The notes beneath the pieces are model-generated. The model did no database searches and had not been told where the DNA came from. It saw only the letters and a program-made list of their open reading frames with translations. A program made the translations under genes and the position numbers. From assembly GCF_021513255.1 (NCBI RefSeq), contig NZ_CP090977.1:3286001-3350000 (forward strand): 64,000 bases of DNA, read 5' to 3'. Numbering within the stretch: the first letter of the stretch is position 1; each line of letters begins with the position of its first letter. This document shows, one piece after another, positions 43,841 to 54,214 of the stretch. This DNA comes from Planococcus sp. 107-1. Its GTDB lineage: Bacteria > Bacillota > Bacilli > Bacillales_A > Planococcaceae.

Positions 43841-45103
43841 TTATTTTGTTTGGCCATTGCCTTTAATCAAGTATTTCGTCGATGTTAAAGCTGGCAGCCC
43901 CATAGGGCCCCGTGCATGCAATTTTTGCGTGCTGATGCCGATTTCTGCGCCGAAACCGAATTCAAAGCCATCCGTGAAACGCGTAGAAGCATTGTGATAG
44001 ACTGCCGCTGCATCTACTTCCATAAAGAACTTTTCAACATTTCCAGGGGCTTCTGAGATAATGGCTTCCGAATGTTTGGTGCCGTATGAATTGATGTGCC
44101 GGATCGCTTCTTCCACTGTATCCACCACTTTCACTGAAGCTTCAAGACCGAGGTATTCGGTCCCCCAATCTTCTTCCGTTGCCGGAATCACTTGTCCCCA
44201 TTGCTGCACAAAAGAATCGCCATGAATCACGACTTCTCTTTCCTGCAAGGCTTCAATCAACTTTCCAAGATGGGCAGCCGCCCAATTTTTCTCCACTAAA
44301 ATCGTTTCACACGCATTGCAGACGGATGGACGCTGCGTTTTCGCATTCAGTGCAATGGCGATAGCCATCTCCACATTCGCCGTTTCATCAATATAAACAT
44401 GGCAATTGCCCGCTCCTGTTTCCAGAACGGGAACGGTAGAGTTTTCCACCACTGTCTTGATCAATTTAGCACCGCCTCTTGGGATTAAGACATCCAAGTG
44501 AGAATTCAGCTTGAACATATCGGATGCGGTTTCCCTGCTGGTATCTTCGATCAATTGAACCGCCTCGACCGGCAATTCGCTTCTTTTCAGCGCCCGGTGA
44601 ATGACGGCAACCAAAGCTTTATTGGAATGGATGGCAGTTGAACTGCCGCGAAGCACCACAGCATTCCCTGTCTTCAGGCAAAGGCTCGATGCATCGACCG
44701 TCACGTTAGGGCGCGCTTCATAAATCATGCCAATGACACCGAGCGGCACACGGATTTTGGTCATTTCGAGACCGTTCGGCTGCTTCCATGATTCAAGCAC
44801 TTCTCCAACCGGGTCCTCTAATTTGGTCAATAAAACCAGCGCATCCGCTATATCTTTTAAACGGTTTGCATCCAATCGGAGCCGGTCAATCAGCGAATCG
44901 CTCATTCCTGCAAGCTTGCCGGCAGCGATGTCTTTTTCATTTTCAGCCAGAAGAAAATCCTGTTCTTCCAACAGTTGACTCGCCATCAGCAACAAAGCTT
45001 TATTTTTTGCGTCAGTGGACTGTTTGGCCATTTCAGCAGCCGCTTTTTTGGCAAGCGCTGCTTTTTCTAAAAGGTCATTGGTTTTCTGAAGAATTCCACT
45101 CAT
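43841..45103 (-). CDS. proA: Glutamate-5-semialdehyde dehydrogenase (ProA)
   Basis: Second step of proline synthesis: NADPH-dependent reduction of glutamyl 5-phosphate to the semialdehyde. The 420-residue aldehyde-dehydrogenase-fold protein has [20 protein letters not shown], the catalytic cysteine region [15 protein letters not shown], and the C-terminal [18 protein letters not shown]. It follows proB directly (TGA then ATG) with AAAGGAG inside the end of proB, so the two are coupled. Confidence 0.95.
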   Translation of the reverse strand: MSGILQKTNDLLEKAALAKKAAAEMAKQSTDAKNKALLLMASQLLEEQDFLLAENEKDIAAGKLAGMSDSLIDRLRLDANRLKDIADALVLLTKLEDPVGEVLESWKQPNGLEMTKIRVPLGVIGMIYEARPNVTVDASSLCLKTGNAVVLRGSSTAIHSNKALVAVIHRALKRSELPVEAVQLIEDTSRETASDMFKLNSHLDVLIPRGGAKLIKTVVENSTVPVLETGAGNCHVYIDETANVEMAIAIALNAKTQRPSVCNACETILVEKNWAAAHLGKLIEALQEREVVIHGDSFVQQWGQVIPATEEDWGTEYLGLEASVKVVDTVEEAIRHINSYGTKHSEAIISEAPGNVEKFFMEVDAAAVYHNASTRFTDGFEFGFGAEIGISTQKLHARGPMGLPALTSTKYLIKGNGQTK

Positions 45104-46226
45104 TCACAACTGCTCCTTTCGGGTAGCGCTGAACCACTGGTCTCGATGGATGACGACTTGCCTTTTTCCCGTCTTCGTAATGACTCGGGCTTCCTCGCTG
45201 CACAACCCTTTAATTTCCGCTAAATCTTCCGAAGAGAAATTCACTTGCCCTCTGCCGATTACTTCGCCGGCTGGATTTAAGACTTCGACAACATCATCCG
45301 CGTTAAAGCGGCCGCCAATTCTTGTAATGCCTACCGGCAGCAAACTTCTTCCTTGCGCTGAAATTGCCAGCGCTGCTCCGTCGTCCACTTCGATTTTTCC
45401 TGTCGGCATCGAATGGAGCGCGAGCCATTGTTTGGAATTCTTGACCGTCGCCTGCGGATCGTCGCCGATGTATGTGCCATCGCCATTGCCTTCAAGAATC
45501 TGCACGAGTTTATCGCTGCCAGAACCCGTACCGATGAAAATTCGCGCTCCAAGTGCCAAAGCAGTTTGTGCCGCTTCGACTTTGGATTTCATGCCGCCGG
45601 TTCCCACCAGTGAACCTTCACTGGACGTGGCTTTGATCAGCTCATCCGGAATCTCCGACAAAAACTCATATTTTCCGGCTTCCGGATTCACGCGCGTCAT
45701 CCCGGTAAATTCCGTTTACATCCGTCAGAATGATGAGCATCTGTGCTTGTACCAATCCACTGACAAGCGCCGACAGCATATCGTTGTCTCCAAATGTGAG
45801 GCCGTCTACGGATACCGAATCATTCTCATTGATGATCGGCAGCACATTGCGTTTTAATAATTCGGTTAAAGTCGCTGTCGCATTCTGGTAAAGGTCTTTG
45901 GCCAGCAGGTTCTGCTTAGTCAATAACAATTGGGCTGACACGATTTCATGTTTTTTGAATTCCTGAGAATAGGCGTGCAGCAATTGCCCTTGGCCGACAG
46001 CAGCCGCCGCCTGTTTTCCGACAATGCTGACCGGACGCGTTGTATAGCCAAGATCAGTAAAACCGGCCGCGACCGCCCCAGACGAAATTAAAATTACATC
46101 ATGGCCCAATTCTTTTAACCGGGCAAGCGCCTCGACGTGTTCCTGCAATTTCTCCAGGCACAGGCCCCCATTTTTGTTCGTCAGCGAGCTGCTGCCGATT
46201 TTCACTATGATTCTTTTCTTTTTCAC
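45104..46226 (-). pseudogene. proB: Glutamate 5-kinase (ProB), frameshifted
   Basis: First step of proline synthesis: phosphorylation of glutamate. The intact frame would give about 374 residues: amino-acid kinase domain ([42 protein letters not shown]) and a C-terminal PUA domain (GRGQVNFSSEDLAEI, VIHRDQWFS). The frame breaks near 45690-45700 after [11 protein letters not shown]; two missing bases within GACGCGCG would restore the conserved DPRVNPEAG. A GTG start follows AGGTGG. Loss of ProB would cause proline need unless a paralogue exists, so an assembly error is plausible. Confidence 0.88.
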
Positions 46227-46282
46227 GCACCGACACCACCTGTTTGTATTCCGAGACTTTTCCGAAAAAGAATAATAGCATT

Positions 46283-46311
46283 ATTATGCGTTATATTGAA
46301 TTTTTAGTCAA
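46283..46311 (-). promoter_or_regulatory. proBA promoter
   Basis: On the minus strand TTGACT (46306-46311), 17 nt, CATAAT (46283-46288). The leader of about 50 nt is too short for a T-box, unlike the proBA unit of B. subtilis. Confidence 0.75.
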
Positions 46312-46413
46312 CAATATACTAGAAATCATTTCGGATTATTTCTTTTATTTTCTGGCTTTTCGACAATTTCAATTTACCTGTTATGTATATTTATTCTTTT
46401 TCAATGCATAATA

Positions 46414-46442
46414 AAAGCCCGAGAATGACTTTCTCAGGCTTT
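46414..46442 (-). terminator. Terminator of the PepSY-YtkA unit
   Basis: AAAGCCCGAGAA (46414-46425) pairs with 46431-46442 (one mismatch) and is followed by TTATT on the minus strand. Confidence 0.78.
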
Positions 46443-46480
46443 CGTAGAAATGGAATTGTTGAATTCGCAGCAAAACACCT

Positions 46481-46951
46481 TCAATGATGGCGTCCCGGAA
46501 CTTCCTGCTGAGTTGGAGCACCTTGCTTCAAGCTCTCCATCTCCTGTTCGGACAATTCACCAACAATGAATTGCCAGACCGGGCTGACCAGCGAACCTTC
46601 GTTGCCGGCATGGACTTCCAGGTAATACAGGCCATCTTCTTTAAATCGGATATCCATCTGGTAGACGCCATTTCCGATTTCTGCCGCTTCTTCCATTGGA
46701 TAACGGATTGAATGATCCTGTTTCCAAATTTCAAAATGGACAAACCCGGCGCCTTCCACCGGTTTTCCATCTTGTTTTAATACAGCTTTGACTGTCTGTG
46801 TGGTTTCTGCCGATAGCGGTTCCGGCATATCGACTTCCACTTGGAGCGGCTTTTCTTTTTTATATAAGTCTGCCGCATCCTCGCTTGCAGAACAAGCGGA
46901 AAGAATGCACAAACTGCTAAAGAACAACAGCAGTAAACGAATTGATTTCAT
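46481..46951 (-). CDS. YtkA/FixH-like lipoprotein
   Basis: A 156-residue lipoprotein: signal LLLLFFSSLCILSACSA with the lipid Cys near residue 20, then an immunoglobulin-like YtkA domain (VKAVLKQDGKPVEGAGFVHF, DIRFKEDGLYYLEVHAG, WQFIVGEL). It ends in RHH. YtkA domains are found with copper and oxidase-assembly genes. It is the last gene of the unit ycnK-PepSY-ytkA, 18 nt after the PepSY gene, with GAGGGAG before the ATG. Confidence 0.82.
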   Translation of the reverse strand: MKSIRLLLLFFSSLCILSACSASEDAADLYKKEKPLQVEVDMPEPLSAETTQTVKAVLKQDGKPVEGAGFVHFEIWKQDHSIRYPMEEAAEIGNGVYQMDIRFKEDGLYYLEVHAGNEGSLVSPVWQFIVGELSEQEMESLKQGAPTQQEVPGRHH

Positions 46952-46969
46952 CTGGATCTCCCTCTTTCA

Positions 46970-48349
46970 CTAAGCATTCAACCATCGTTTAACTGCAGGC
47001 ACGCGCTGGATGATTGCCCAATCCACAAGCCAAACAATCAGGATCGACAATCCGACCAATGGGAATAGAATCCCCAATACGATCATTAGCGCCAAGAATG
47101 GTTTTGTTTTGAAGATGGCCGGTGCTTTAGGAGCGCCTGACCCCTTTTTCGGTTTGCGCTTCCACCAAAGATAAATGCCGGTGAAAACGGTGAAAATCAC
47201 CCCTAGGCAGATAATTAAACTGATTAACTGGTTAACCAATCCAAACTGCGATCCCTTATGAAGTGTAATTCCCCATGCCACTATTTTTCCGATGATTCCG
47301 TAATTGTCATACCGATAATCGGCCAAAACAGCACCTGAGTATTGATCGATATGCATCGTCGCTTCATCCTGTGCTTTCGGCGGGAAGACTGATAAGGTGT
47401 AAACCCCGTCTTGCTCCTGCGGTATGAAAATCGAATATCCCGGATAGATTCCTTGCTGATCTGCAATTTCCACTACTTTATCTATTGGCATGGGAATCAG
47501 TCCCTGCACAGATGAAAGCGGGACATCCAATGTTTCTGCTGCCCATGGAACTTCTGCAATTTCCTGGGTCTCGATGTCTGAAGACGGGGCATCCCCGATC
47601 CAGACTGACGGTGGATAGCCTTCACCGGAATTTGTGATGATGGCTTGGAAATTGTTTCCCCAAAAGCCGGACCACGGCAAGCCGGTCATTACTAGAAACA
47701 GCAGACCGCCCGTTAACCAAAAAGCCGGGACGGCGTGTAAATCGCGCCGAAGGATTTTTCTGCCTTTTCCAAAGCGGGGAAATAATACGCCGCCGAAGCC
47801 TTTCCGCTTTTTCGGAAACCACAGGAAAAAGCCTGTAGCCATGAGCACAATCGTCCAACAGGCAGCTAACTCTACAATGCGGTCGCCAATCTTACCGGTC
47901 ATCAGCTCCCCATGAATCTCCTCGATTTTATCCATGATCCGGTCGTCGTCTTTTAATTCACCAACCGATTTGCCCGTATAAGGATCCATGAATACTGTAA
48001 GCGATTCTCCATTTGAACTGACCGTCACTTCGTTGGATCGCGCTTCATCTTCTCCGGGACGATATTTGGTGACAATTGCCCCTGGATACAAAGCCTGCAC
48101 TTCCTCTAGCTGCGCCGAAACGGATACTTGCTCGCCCTGCGGCTCCACTTGGTAATAATCCGCGTACAGTACATTCTCAATCTCCGCCTTGAAAAGATAA
48201 ATGGACCCTGTCACGGCCAATAGTACGAGAATCGGTGCAAAGATAATGCCCGCATAAAAATGCCAACGCCAAATGGTTTTATGGAGCTGATTATTTTTTG
48301 AACTTTTTTGTGCACCAGAAATACCTTTTTGTTCTTTGTTTTCTTCCAT
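46970..48349 (-). CDS. PepSY-associated transmembrane protein
   Basis: A 459-residue protein with four helices (N-terminal WRWHFYAGIIFAPILVLLAV, a middle pair, and two at the end) and two extracytoplasmic PepSY-like domains (about residues 60-130 and 280-345). This is the PepSY_TM family, related to iron- and siderophore-linked reductases (PiuB-like), with conserved HFYAG and LHKG histidines that could bind heme. It lies between the ycnK-like regulator and the YtkA lipoprotein, so a copper or redox-metal role is suggested. Confidence 0.85.
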   Translation of the reverse strand: MEENKEQKGISGAQKSSKNNQLHKTIWRWHFYAGIIFAPILVLLAVTGSIYLFKAEIENVLYADYYQVEPQGEQVSVSAQLEEVQALYPGAIVTKYRPGEDEARSNEVTVSSNGESLTVFMDPYTGKSVGELKDDDRIMDKIEEIHGELMTGKIGDRIVELAACWTIVLMATGFFLWFPKKRKGFGGVLFPRFGKGRKILRRDLHAVPAFWLTGGLLFLVMTGLPWSGFWGNNFQAIITNSGEGYPPSVWIGDAPSSDIETQEIAEVPWAAETLDVPLSSVQGLIPMPIDKVVEIADQQGIYPGYSIFIPQEQDGVYTLSVFPPKAQDEATMHIDQYSGAVLADYRYDNYGIIGKIVAWGITLHKGSQFGLVNQLISLIICLGVIFTVFTGIYLWWKRKPKKGSGAPKAPAIFKTKPFLALMIVLGILFPLVGLSILIVWLVDWAIIQRVPAVKRWLNA

Positions 48350-48437
48350 TTGGTTTTCCTCATTTCAGAAACTTACGGATTTCCGGTGAATTCCTGCAGT
48401 TTGATTTTTTACTTTATCTAACGGAAGAAATCCCGTT

Positions 48438-49016
48438 TTAGATCTCTTTTTTGCTGCAGCAATGTCCGCCGCCCATCTCTTTGGCTAAGCGTTCCACCGC
48501 TTCTTCAAAGGGATAACTCTCACCGCTGAACCCAAGCTGGAAGCGATCTGCCTGGCTGCTGTTTGCAAACGGGATCAATTGTGGTTCACAGCAATTGAGT
48601 TTAAGTTCCGCGTTCATTAAAAAAGTCCCCATTTTCGCATTGAAGGTTGTATCCGTTAAATAATCTTTGCCGATGATGTAGGCCACTTCATCAGCGATGT
48701 CGCGATAACGCAGCAGCCCGCAATGAGCACAGCAAGCCTGTTCTACCTGATGGTTCGTTTTGATCAGTTGGAACGCTAAGCGCGTATCCGCTTTTTTAAA
48801 ACAATAAGAACACGTATCTGCCGTAGCGGAAACCGCTGCTTTTAGCGCTACCCCGTTCGACGTCTTTTCCACTTTCTGCTCTTCAACGAGTGATTGTATA
48901 TCGCGGTAGACGGTCATTTCTGAGATGCCTAAGCGACTGCTGATGGCGGAAACTTTTAATGGCCCTTCTTTTTCTAACCAGTCTAAAATTTGTTGTTGCC
49001 GTTCAATAGGAAGCAT
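48438..49016 (-). CDS. ycnK: YcnK-type copper-responsive regulator (DeoR HTH + NosL-like)
   Basis: A 192-residue regulator with a DeoR-type winged helix (residues 1-60: RQQQILDWLEKEGPLKVSAI, SRLGISEMTVYRDI) and a C-terminal NosL-like domain rich in cysteine: CSYC (about 69-72), CCAHC, NCCEP and a terminal GGHCC. B. subtilis YcnK has the same layout and size and represses a copper importer when copper is bound. Here the genes behind it are PepSY and YtkA, not ycnJ/ycnI. GAGGGA precedes the ATG. Confidence 0.82.
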   Translation of the reverse strand: MLPIERQQQILDWLEKEGPLKVSAISSRLGISEMTVYRDIQSLVEEQKVEKTSNGVALKAAVSATADTCSYCFKKADTRLAFQLIKTNHQVEQACCAHCGLLRYRDIADEVAYIIGKDYLTDTTFNAKMGTFLMNAELKLNCCEPQLIPFANSSQADRFQLGFSGESYPFEEAVERLAKEMGGGHCCSKKEI

Positions 49017-49107
49017 GGCTTTGTCCCTCTTCTCATTTATATTTTCTGCTCTTAAGTTTCATCTTAAAAGAAAGGTTAAGAAAGAACTAGCACTTCTTGT
49101 TAATAAA

Positions 49108-49132
49108 TGTGAATTTATGATGAACATTCACA
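49108..49132. promoter_or_regulatory. Inverted repeat between ycnK and the LOV gene
   Basis: TGTGAAT (49108-49114) and ATTCACA (49126-49132) are exact complements 11 nt apart in the divergent region. It could be the YcnK operator. The spacing differs from the Fnr box at 2493. Confidence 0.45.
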
Positions 49133-49246
49133 AATTCTTGTTTCCGGTTTGCTGAAACCACTCACATTCTGTAGAATTCAATTTATCTATAAAATTGAAA
49201 TAGTTGAAAACAGTATGAGAATCCACAATAGACTGGAGTAACCTTC

Positions 49247-50041
49247 ATGAAAAATTTAACCCCTGAAACACAAATCGCTATTTTTGAAGCCATGCTGAAT
49301 GGCAGTCGAGTAGCAACTGTGGTGACAGACCCGCAACAGCAAGATAACCCGATCATTTATACGAATAAGACTTTTGAAAAACTGACCGGCTACTCCCGCG
49401 AAGAGTCGATCGGACACAATTGCCGCTTCTTGCAAGGGCCGGAAACGGATCAAGCAGCGATTCAGCAATTAAGAGATGCCATTGCCAACAAAGAGCAAAC
49501 TACTGTGACTATAAAGAATTTCAGAAAAGACGGCTCAGCTTTCTGGAATCGTTTGAACATTGAGCCTGTCACTGTTGAAGACCATCTGTACTTCATCGGG
49601 ACCCAGACGGATGTTTCAACTGAAGAATATCAACGCCTTCTGCTCGCAGAAAAAGAGGATGAAATCAATCGCCTGCTGCTGCCGATTTTACCCATCCACG
49701 AAAACTTGGGTGCTGTGTCACTAGTCGGCAAGATGAATGAAGAGCGTTTTACTGTTCTGACTGAAAAATTAAGTGAATATGTCCAAAAGAATGCGACTCG
49801 CCATATTATCATTGATATTTCCGGCGTCATCTGGGAAGAAAGTTTCTTATTTGCCCGCCTCTTGATGATTCAGGATGTCCTTCGCCTAATGGGCGGAACT
49901 TTGTATATTACCGGAATCACACCAAAGACTGCTATTGAAATCTCCAGCATGCAAGCACCTGAGCATTCCCTTCGGACGTTCTCGACCGTTCAGCAAGCGA
50001 TCGAAACCGTGATGGGAGCTAACGGAAAACTGAACAACTAA
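49247..50041 (+). CDS. ytvA: Blue-light photoreceptor, LOV-STAS (YtvA type)
   Basis: A 264-residue soluble photoreceptor. The LOV domain (residues about 12-125) holds flavin and has the photo-adduct cysteine Cys59 in GHNCRFLQGPETD, with TNKTFEKLTGYSREE before it. A J-alpha helix links to a STAS domain (about 150-260; IDISGVIWEESFLFARLLM). In B. subtilis, YtvA feeds blue-light signals to the stressosome and so to sigma B. Motif conservation is complete. The gene stands alone with its own terminator. Confidence 0.93.
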   Translation: MKNLTPETQIAIFEAMLNGSRVATVVTDPQQQDNPIIYTNKTFEKLTGYSREESIGHNCRFLQGPETDQAAIQQLRDAIANKEQTTVTIKNFRKDGSAFWNRLNIEPVTVEDHLYFIGTQTDVSTEEYQRLLLAEKEDEINRLLLPILPIHENLGAVSLVGKMNEERFTVLTEKLSEYVQKNATRHIIIDISGVIWEESFLFARLLMIQDVLRLMGGTLYITGITPKTAIEISSMQAPEHSLRTFSTVQQAIETVMGANGKLNN

Positions 50042-50059
50042 AACAACTAGATAAATCAG

Positions 50060-50105
50060 AAGCCTTAATCCTTTCGCAACCAACGAAGGATTAAGGCTTA
50101 TTTTT
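50060..50105 (+). terminator. Terminator of ytvA
   Basis: AAGCCTTAATCCTT (50060-50073) pairs with 50086-50099, then ATTTTT. Confidence 0.88.
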
Positions 50106-50118
50106 AAGGAGGCTGTTT

Positions 50119-50709
50119 ATGTTTTCAAACGACGACTTGCAACAATTGATCGCCGGAAAAATCATCAGCAATCAATTCCCATACGATACTCGGGACGAAA
50201 AGGAAGTCAACGCCCATATTAACCGCTTGTTCCACCGGATCTGCAGGATTCCACATGTGGTGTGCGAAGCCGAATGGAATCATTTCGGCAGCGGCTACGC
50301 TTCTTTTGTGGAGTTTTTCTGTTATCGAAATGAGGATGTTTCTGTCATTCAAGAAAAAGCAACGATCCGTGAGGAAAAAAGAGAAGGCTTGATTATTGAT
50401 ATATGCCGATTGGCACCCGCAGCCATTTTGGGTGGAGATATCCGCTATCGAACCACCGACAGAAGGACAAGTGAAGAAATCAGCGGAGCATACGGCTCAC
50501 TTCTGGACGGACCAGAACGATTAAACGTGCCGGAGAAATTAAAGCCTCTTGCCTCTCAATTGTCCCAAGCATTGAGAGAATTTGGCTACGAAGAAATGGA
50601 AGCGGAAAAGCTTGTCGAACTTCTCCCATTTAAGAGCCGGATTCCTACCCTTTATCGCAAGCCGAAGGATTACTTGATACTTGATGCTTTCTTTTATTGG
50701 GAAGACTGA
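50119..50709 (+). CDS. Hypothetical protein, 196 aa
   Basis: A soluble 196-residue protein that I cannot assign. It begins FSNDDLQQLIAGKIISNQFP, has an aromatic strand region (GSGYASFVEFFCYRNEDVSV), a central RLAPAAILGGDIRYR segment and a helical C-terminus ending DYLILDAFFYWED. There is no signal peptide or membrane segment. AAGGAGG precedes the ATG. It sits after the ytvA terminator and before the MarR-paiAB unit, so it is probably a unit of its own. Confidence 0.6.
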   Translation: MFSNDDLQQLIAGKIISNQFPYDTRDEKEVNAHINRLFHRICRIPHVVCEAEWNHFGSGYASFVEFFCYRNEDVSVIQEKATIREEKREGLIIDICRLAPAAILGGDIRYRTTDRRTSEEISGAYGSLLDGPERLNVPEKLKPLASQLSQALREFGYEEMEAEKLVELLPFKSRIPTLYRKPKDYLILDAFFYWED

Positions 50710-50803
50710 CTGGATTTTTTGCTTGATTATTAATTCATAAAAAATAAGATTACGATTGCAATTGATCTTAAAATGAATTAAATTGAATCTAACGTATTTT
50801 TTG

Positions 50804-50815
50804 TTGCATTTGCAA
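50804..50815. promoter_or_regulatory. Palindrome in front of marR-paiAB
   Basis: TTGCATTTGCAA, a perfect 5-bp-arm palindrome 20 nt before the marR start; ATTGCAAT occurs again at about 50755. Likely operator of the adjacent MarR protein. Confidence 0.45.
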
Positions 50816-50835
50816 TAAAAAGAAAGGCGGCAGCC

Positions 50836-51829
<994 letters not shown>

Positions 51830-51842
51830 AAGGCGGAACGCT

Positions 51843-52454
51843 ATGTATATTCCAAAACAGTTTAAAGTCAACGATTTCGAAGAAGTCCATGGGTTTCTCC
51901 AGCAGCACGCGTTTGGAACGCTCGTCACCACGAGAAAAGGACGGCCCATTGCCACCCACCTCCCTTTCCAGTTTACAAAAGAACAGGAAGACTATTATTT
52001 AACCGGGCATATGGCTTATGGAAACCCCCAGTGGCGGACATTCGAACATACGGAGGAAGTGCTCGCTATGTTCCAAGGGCCGCACGCCTATATCTCCTCT
52101 TCCTGGTACGAACAGGAAAATGTTCCGACCTGGAACTATCAGTCTGTCCACATTTACGGAACGCCGCAAATTCTTTCCGGACAAGAATTGGAGCACGACT
52201 TATCGGAGCTTTTGAATAAATACGAGAAACACCGCGAACACGCTGTACTCTGGGATACTTTGTCTCCTGAATTGCTCGAAAAAGAACTGAAAGGCATCGT
52301 CGGTTTTAAGATCCGTGTGACCGAAATCCAGGCTGCCAATAAACTCAGCCAAAATCGCAATGAAGCAGATTACCGGAACATCGTTCAAAAATTGCAGGAA
52401 GAAAAGTCAGCTGCTTCTCAGGAAATGGCACATGTGATGGAAAAGAAACGTTGA
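51843..52454 (+). CDS. paiB: PaiB, FMN-binding negative regulator
   Basis: A 203-residue protein of the PaiB family with a split-barrel flavin-binding fold: YIPKQFKVNDFEEVHGFLQQ, GTLVTTRKGRPIATHLPFQF, AYISSSWYEQENVPTWNYQS and VHIYGTPQIL. In B. subtilis, paiAB together reduce sporulation and protease gene expression. Gene order and spacing are conserved. The start has AAAGGCGGAACGCT upstream. Confidence 0.92.
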   Translation: MYIPKQFKVNDFEEVHGFLQQHAFGTLVTTRKGRPIATHLPFQFTKEQEDYYLTGHMAYGNPQWRTFEHTEEVLAMFQGPHAYISSSWYEQENVPTWNYQSVHIYGTPQILSGQELEHDLSELLNKYEKHREHAVLWDTLSPELLEKELKGIVGFKIRVTEIQAANKLSQNRNEADYRNIVQKLQEEKSAASQEMAHVMEKKR

Positions 52455-52537
52455 GCGCAGCTTTTTCTGTCCCCTCAACCCTTTTGGATTGAAACATCGT
52501 TCTAAATAAAGTAAGCTTTGAATTAACTGCATATCGG

Positions 52538-52667
52538 AAATGTTTTCTAGGGTTCCGCAGCCTCCGTGCTGGCCTGGTCCGAGAGAAAACTCATAGCTTT
52601 TGCTATGCCACGGAAGGACAAAAGCCTGGGAGAAACTGTTTTTACAGTTCTCCCGGGCTTTTTTTAT
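52538..52667 (+). promoter_or_regulatory. Guanidine-I (ykkC) riboswitch with terminator
   Basis: The aptamer core is seen as TTTCTAGGGTTCCG, CTGGTCCGAGAGAAAAC and CCACGGAAGGACAAAAGCC. It runs into a terminator (GCCTGGGAGAAACTGT, 52625-52640, with 52645-52659) and eight T. Guanidine binding would prevent termination and turn on the two SMR genes downstream. Confidence 0.93.
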
Positions 52668-52695
52668 TTTTATTATCCAAAAGGAGGAAGCAATC

Positions 52696-53037
52696 ATGAA
52701 TGTAAATTGGTTAAAAGTCATACTAGCAGCTGTTTTTGAAGTGGTTTGGGTCATCGGATTAAAGCATGCGGATAATTTTTTGGAATGGACGATTACGGTC
52801 ATTGCGATCATCATCAGTTTTACCGTGATGATTATGGCTGGCCGGAAGCTGCCCGTCGGAACAGTTTATGCAGTATTTGTCGGGCTTGGCACCGCTGGGA
52901 CGGTTCTCTCAGACATTCTATTATTCGATGAACCGCTAAAAATCGAGAAGTTGATTTTGGTCGGCGTTTTGCTGGCTGGCGTCATCGGGCTGAAGCTCGT
53001 AACCCCTGATGCAAAACACGAAGGAGGCGATTCGTAA
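52696..53037 (+). CDS. ykkC: Guanidinium exporter subunit, SMR family (YkkC)
   Basis: A 113-residue four-helix small multidrug resistance protein. The active glutamate lies in [17 protein letters not shown] (helix 1), and [20 protein letters not shown] is the conserved helix 3 region. With its partner it forms a heterodimer exporting guanidinium by proton exchange. The guanidine-I riboswitch in front supports this. The ATG at 52696 is chosen for AAGGAGGAAG. Its stop overlaps the partner start (TAATG). Confidence 0.93.
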   Translation: MNVNWLKVILAAVFEVVWVIGLKHADNFLEWTITVIAIIISFTVMIMAGRKLPVGTVYAVFVGLGTAGTVLSDILLFDEPLKIEKLILVGVLLAGVIGLKLVTPDAKHEGGDS

Positions 53038-53351
53038 TGGCTTGGGCAGCACTAATACTAGCTGGCATCTGTGAAATGTTCGGTGTCTCAATGATCAATA
53101 AACTGCATCAGGACCGCAATTGGCAGTCCGCTGTTCTACTCGTTTTAGGGTTCGGGGCAAGCTTTGTCTTTTTGGCCTACGCGATGGAAACTTTGCCGAT
53201 GGGAACCGCTTATGCCATCTGGACCGGCATCGGTGCATCCGGCGGCGCTATTCTCGGAATGCTTTTTTACAACGAATCAAAAGACTGGAAACGGATTTTC
53301 TTCATTGCGCTGGTATTGGGGGCAGCTGTCGGATTGAAATTGGTTTCTTAA
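53037..53351 (+). CDS. ykkD: Guanidinium exporter subunit, SMR family (YkkD)
   Basis: A 104-residue SMR protein with the helix 1 glutamate in LILAGICEMFGVSMIN and helix 3 ETLPMGTAYAIWTGIGASGG. It overlaps the end of ykkC by one base and has the GGAGGCGATTCGT site inside that gene. The second subunit usually inserts in opposite orientation. A strong terminator follows. Confidence 0.93.
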   Translation: MAWAALILAGICEMFGVSMINKLHQDRNWQSAVLLVLGFGASFVFLAYAMETLPMGTAYAIWTGIGASGGAILGMLFYNESKDWKRIFFIALVLGAAVGLKLVS

Positions 53352-53354
53352 ACG

Positions 53355-53395
53355 GAAAAGAAGGCAAAGTCTGCAGTAGACTTTGCCTTCTTTTC
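53355..53395. terminator. Bidirectional terminator
   Basis: GAAAAGAAGGCAAAGTCT (53355-53372) pairs with 53378-53395 around a 5-nt loop. It serves ykkD and the converging TerC gene. Confidence 0.92.
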
Positions 53396-53412
53396 ATTTC
53401 TTATACAGTTAT

Positions 53413-54183
53413 TTATTGCGCTTGTTCCTGTTTCTTCTTTTTCACACTGATCAACGCGCCGACTGCTACAATTCCGAGTAGGACTCCCCAGAAAATCAGT
53501 TTCCATTCTGTCGAATGGGCAAATTCATAAGGGATGATCTCAAGCTCTTTATGTCCCAGAGTGAGGACAGTCAATTTGACGCCCACCCACCCGACAATGA
53601 CAAAGGCCGTCGTTTCTAATTGCGGATAGTTCGCCAATAGTTTAACGAATTTATGGGCAGCAAATCGCATAATGACGAGTCCGACCAATCCACCCGCTAG
53701 CATCACTGCAAATTGCCCGGAGTTGATGCCGCCAATTTCACGGACGCCGAATAAATCCAAATGCGGTAAGGTAATCGCCAGAGCGACTGCTGCCAACATG
53801 GAATCGATCGCAAAAGCGATATCCGCCAATTCGACTTTCAATACTGTCATCCAGAAACCGGAGCCTTTTGTCGCTTCTGGCTCAATTGTGTGGTCTTTCC
53901 CTTTTCGCTGATCGTAAATATGCTTAAAGGCGATAAACAGCAGGTACGCTGCCCCAAGCGCTTGAATCTGCCAAACGTCTACCAACAATGTAATCATGAA
54001 CAATGCCGCAAAGCGGAAGACAAACGCTCCTAGAAGACCGTAGAATAACGCTTTTTTCTGTTGCTCTTTCGGCAAATGCTTCACCATGACCGCCATGACC
54101 ACCGCATTATCGGCCGCCAATAACCCTTCCAGTGCTACCAGTACGAGCAGCACCCATAAATATTCCAATAAAATTGCTTCCAT
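53413..54183 (-). CDS. TerC-family manganese exporter (YkoY/MeeY-like)
   Basis: A 256-residue membrane protein of the TerC family with seven helices. The metal-site aspartates are in VALEGLLAADNAVVMAVM and KVELADIAFAIDSMLAAVAL, the two family repeats. B. subtilis relatives (YkoY, YceF) export manganese for secreted enzymes. The yybP-ykoY-type leader in front predicts induction by manganese. AGGAGGAGG precedes the ATG. Confidence 0.92.
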   Translation of the reverse strand: MEAILLEYLWVLLVLVALEGLLAADNAVVMAVMVKHLPKEQQKKALFYGLLGAFVFRFAALFMITLLVDVWQIQALGAAYLLFIAFKHIYDQRKGKDHTIEPEATKGSGFWMTVLKVELADIAFAIDSMLAAVALAITLPHLDLFGVREIGGINSGQFAVMLAGGLVGLVIMRFAAHKFVKLLANYPQLETTAFVIVGWVGVKLTVLTLGHKELEIIPYEFAHSTEWKLIFWGVLLGIVAVGALISVKKKKQEQAQ

Positions 54184-54214
54184 CTTTCATCCTCCTCCTA
54201 ATTTTTACCAACAG

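Noticed and set aside
46227-46405. A T-box in front of proBA, as known from B. subtilis
   Set aside because: The promoter at 46283-46311 leaves only about 50 nt of leader and no T-box sequence is present.
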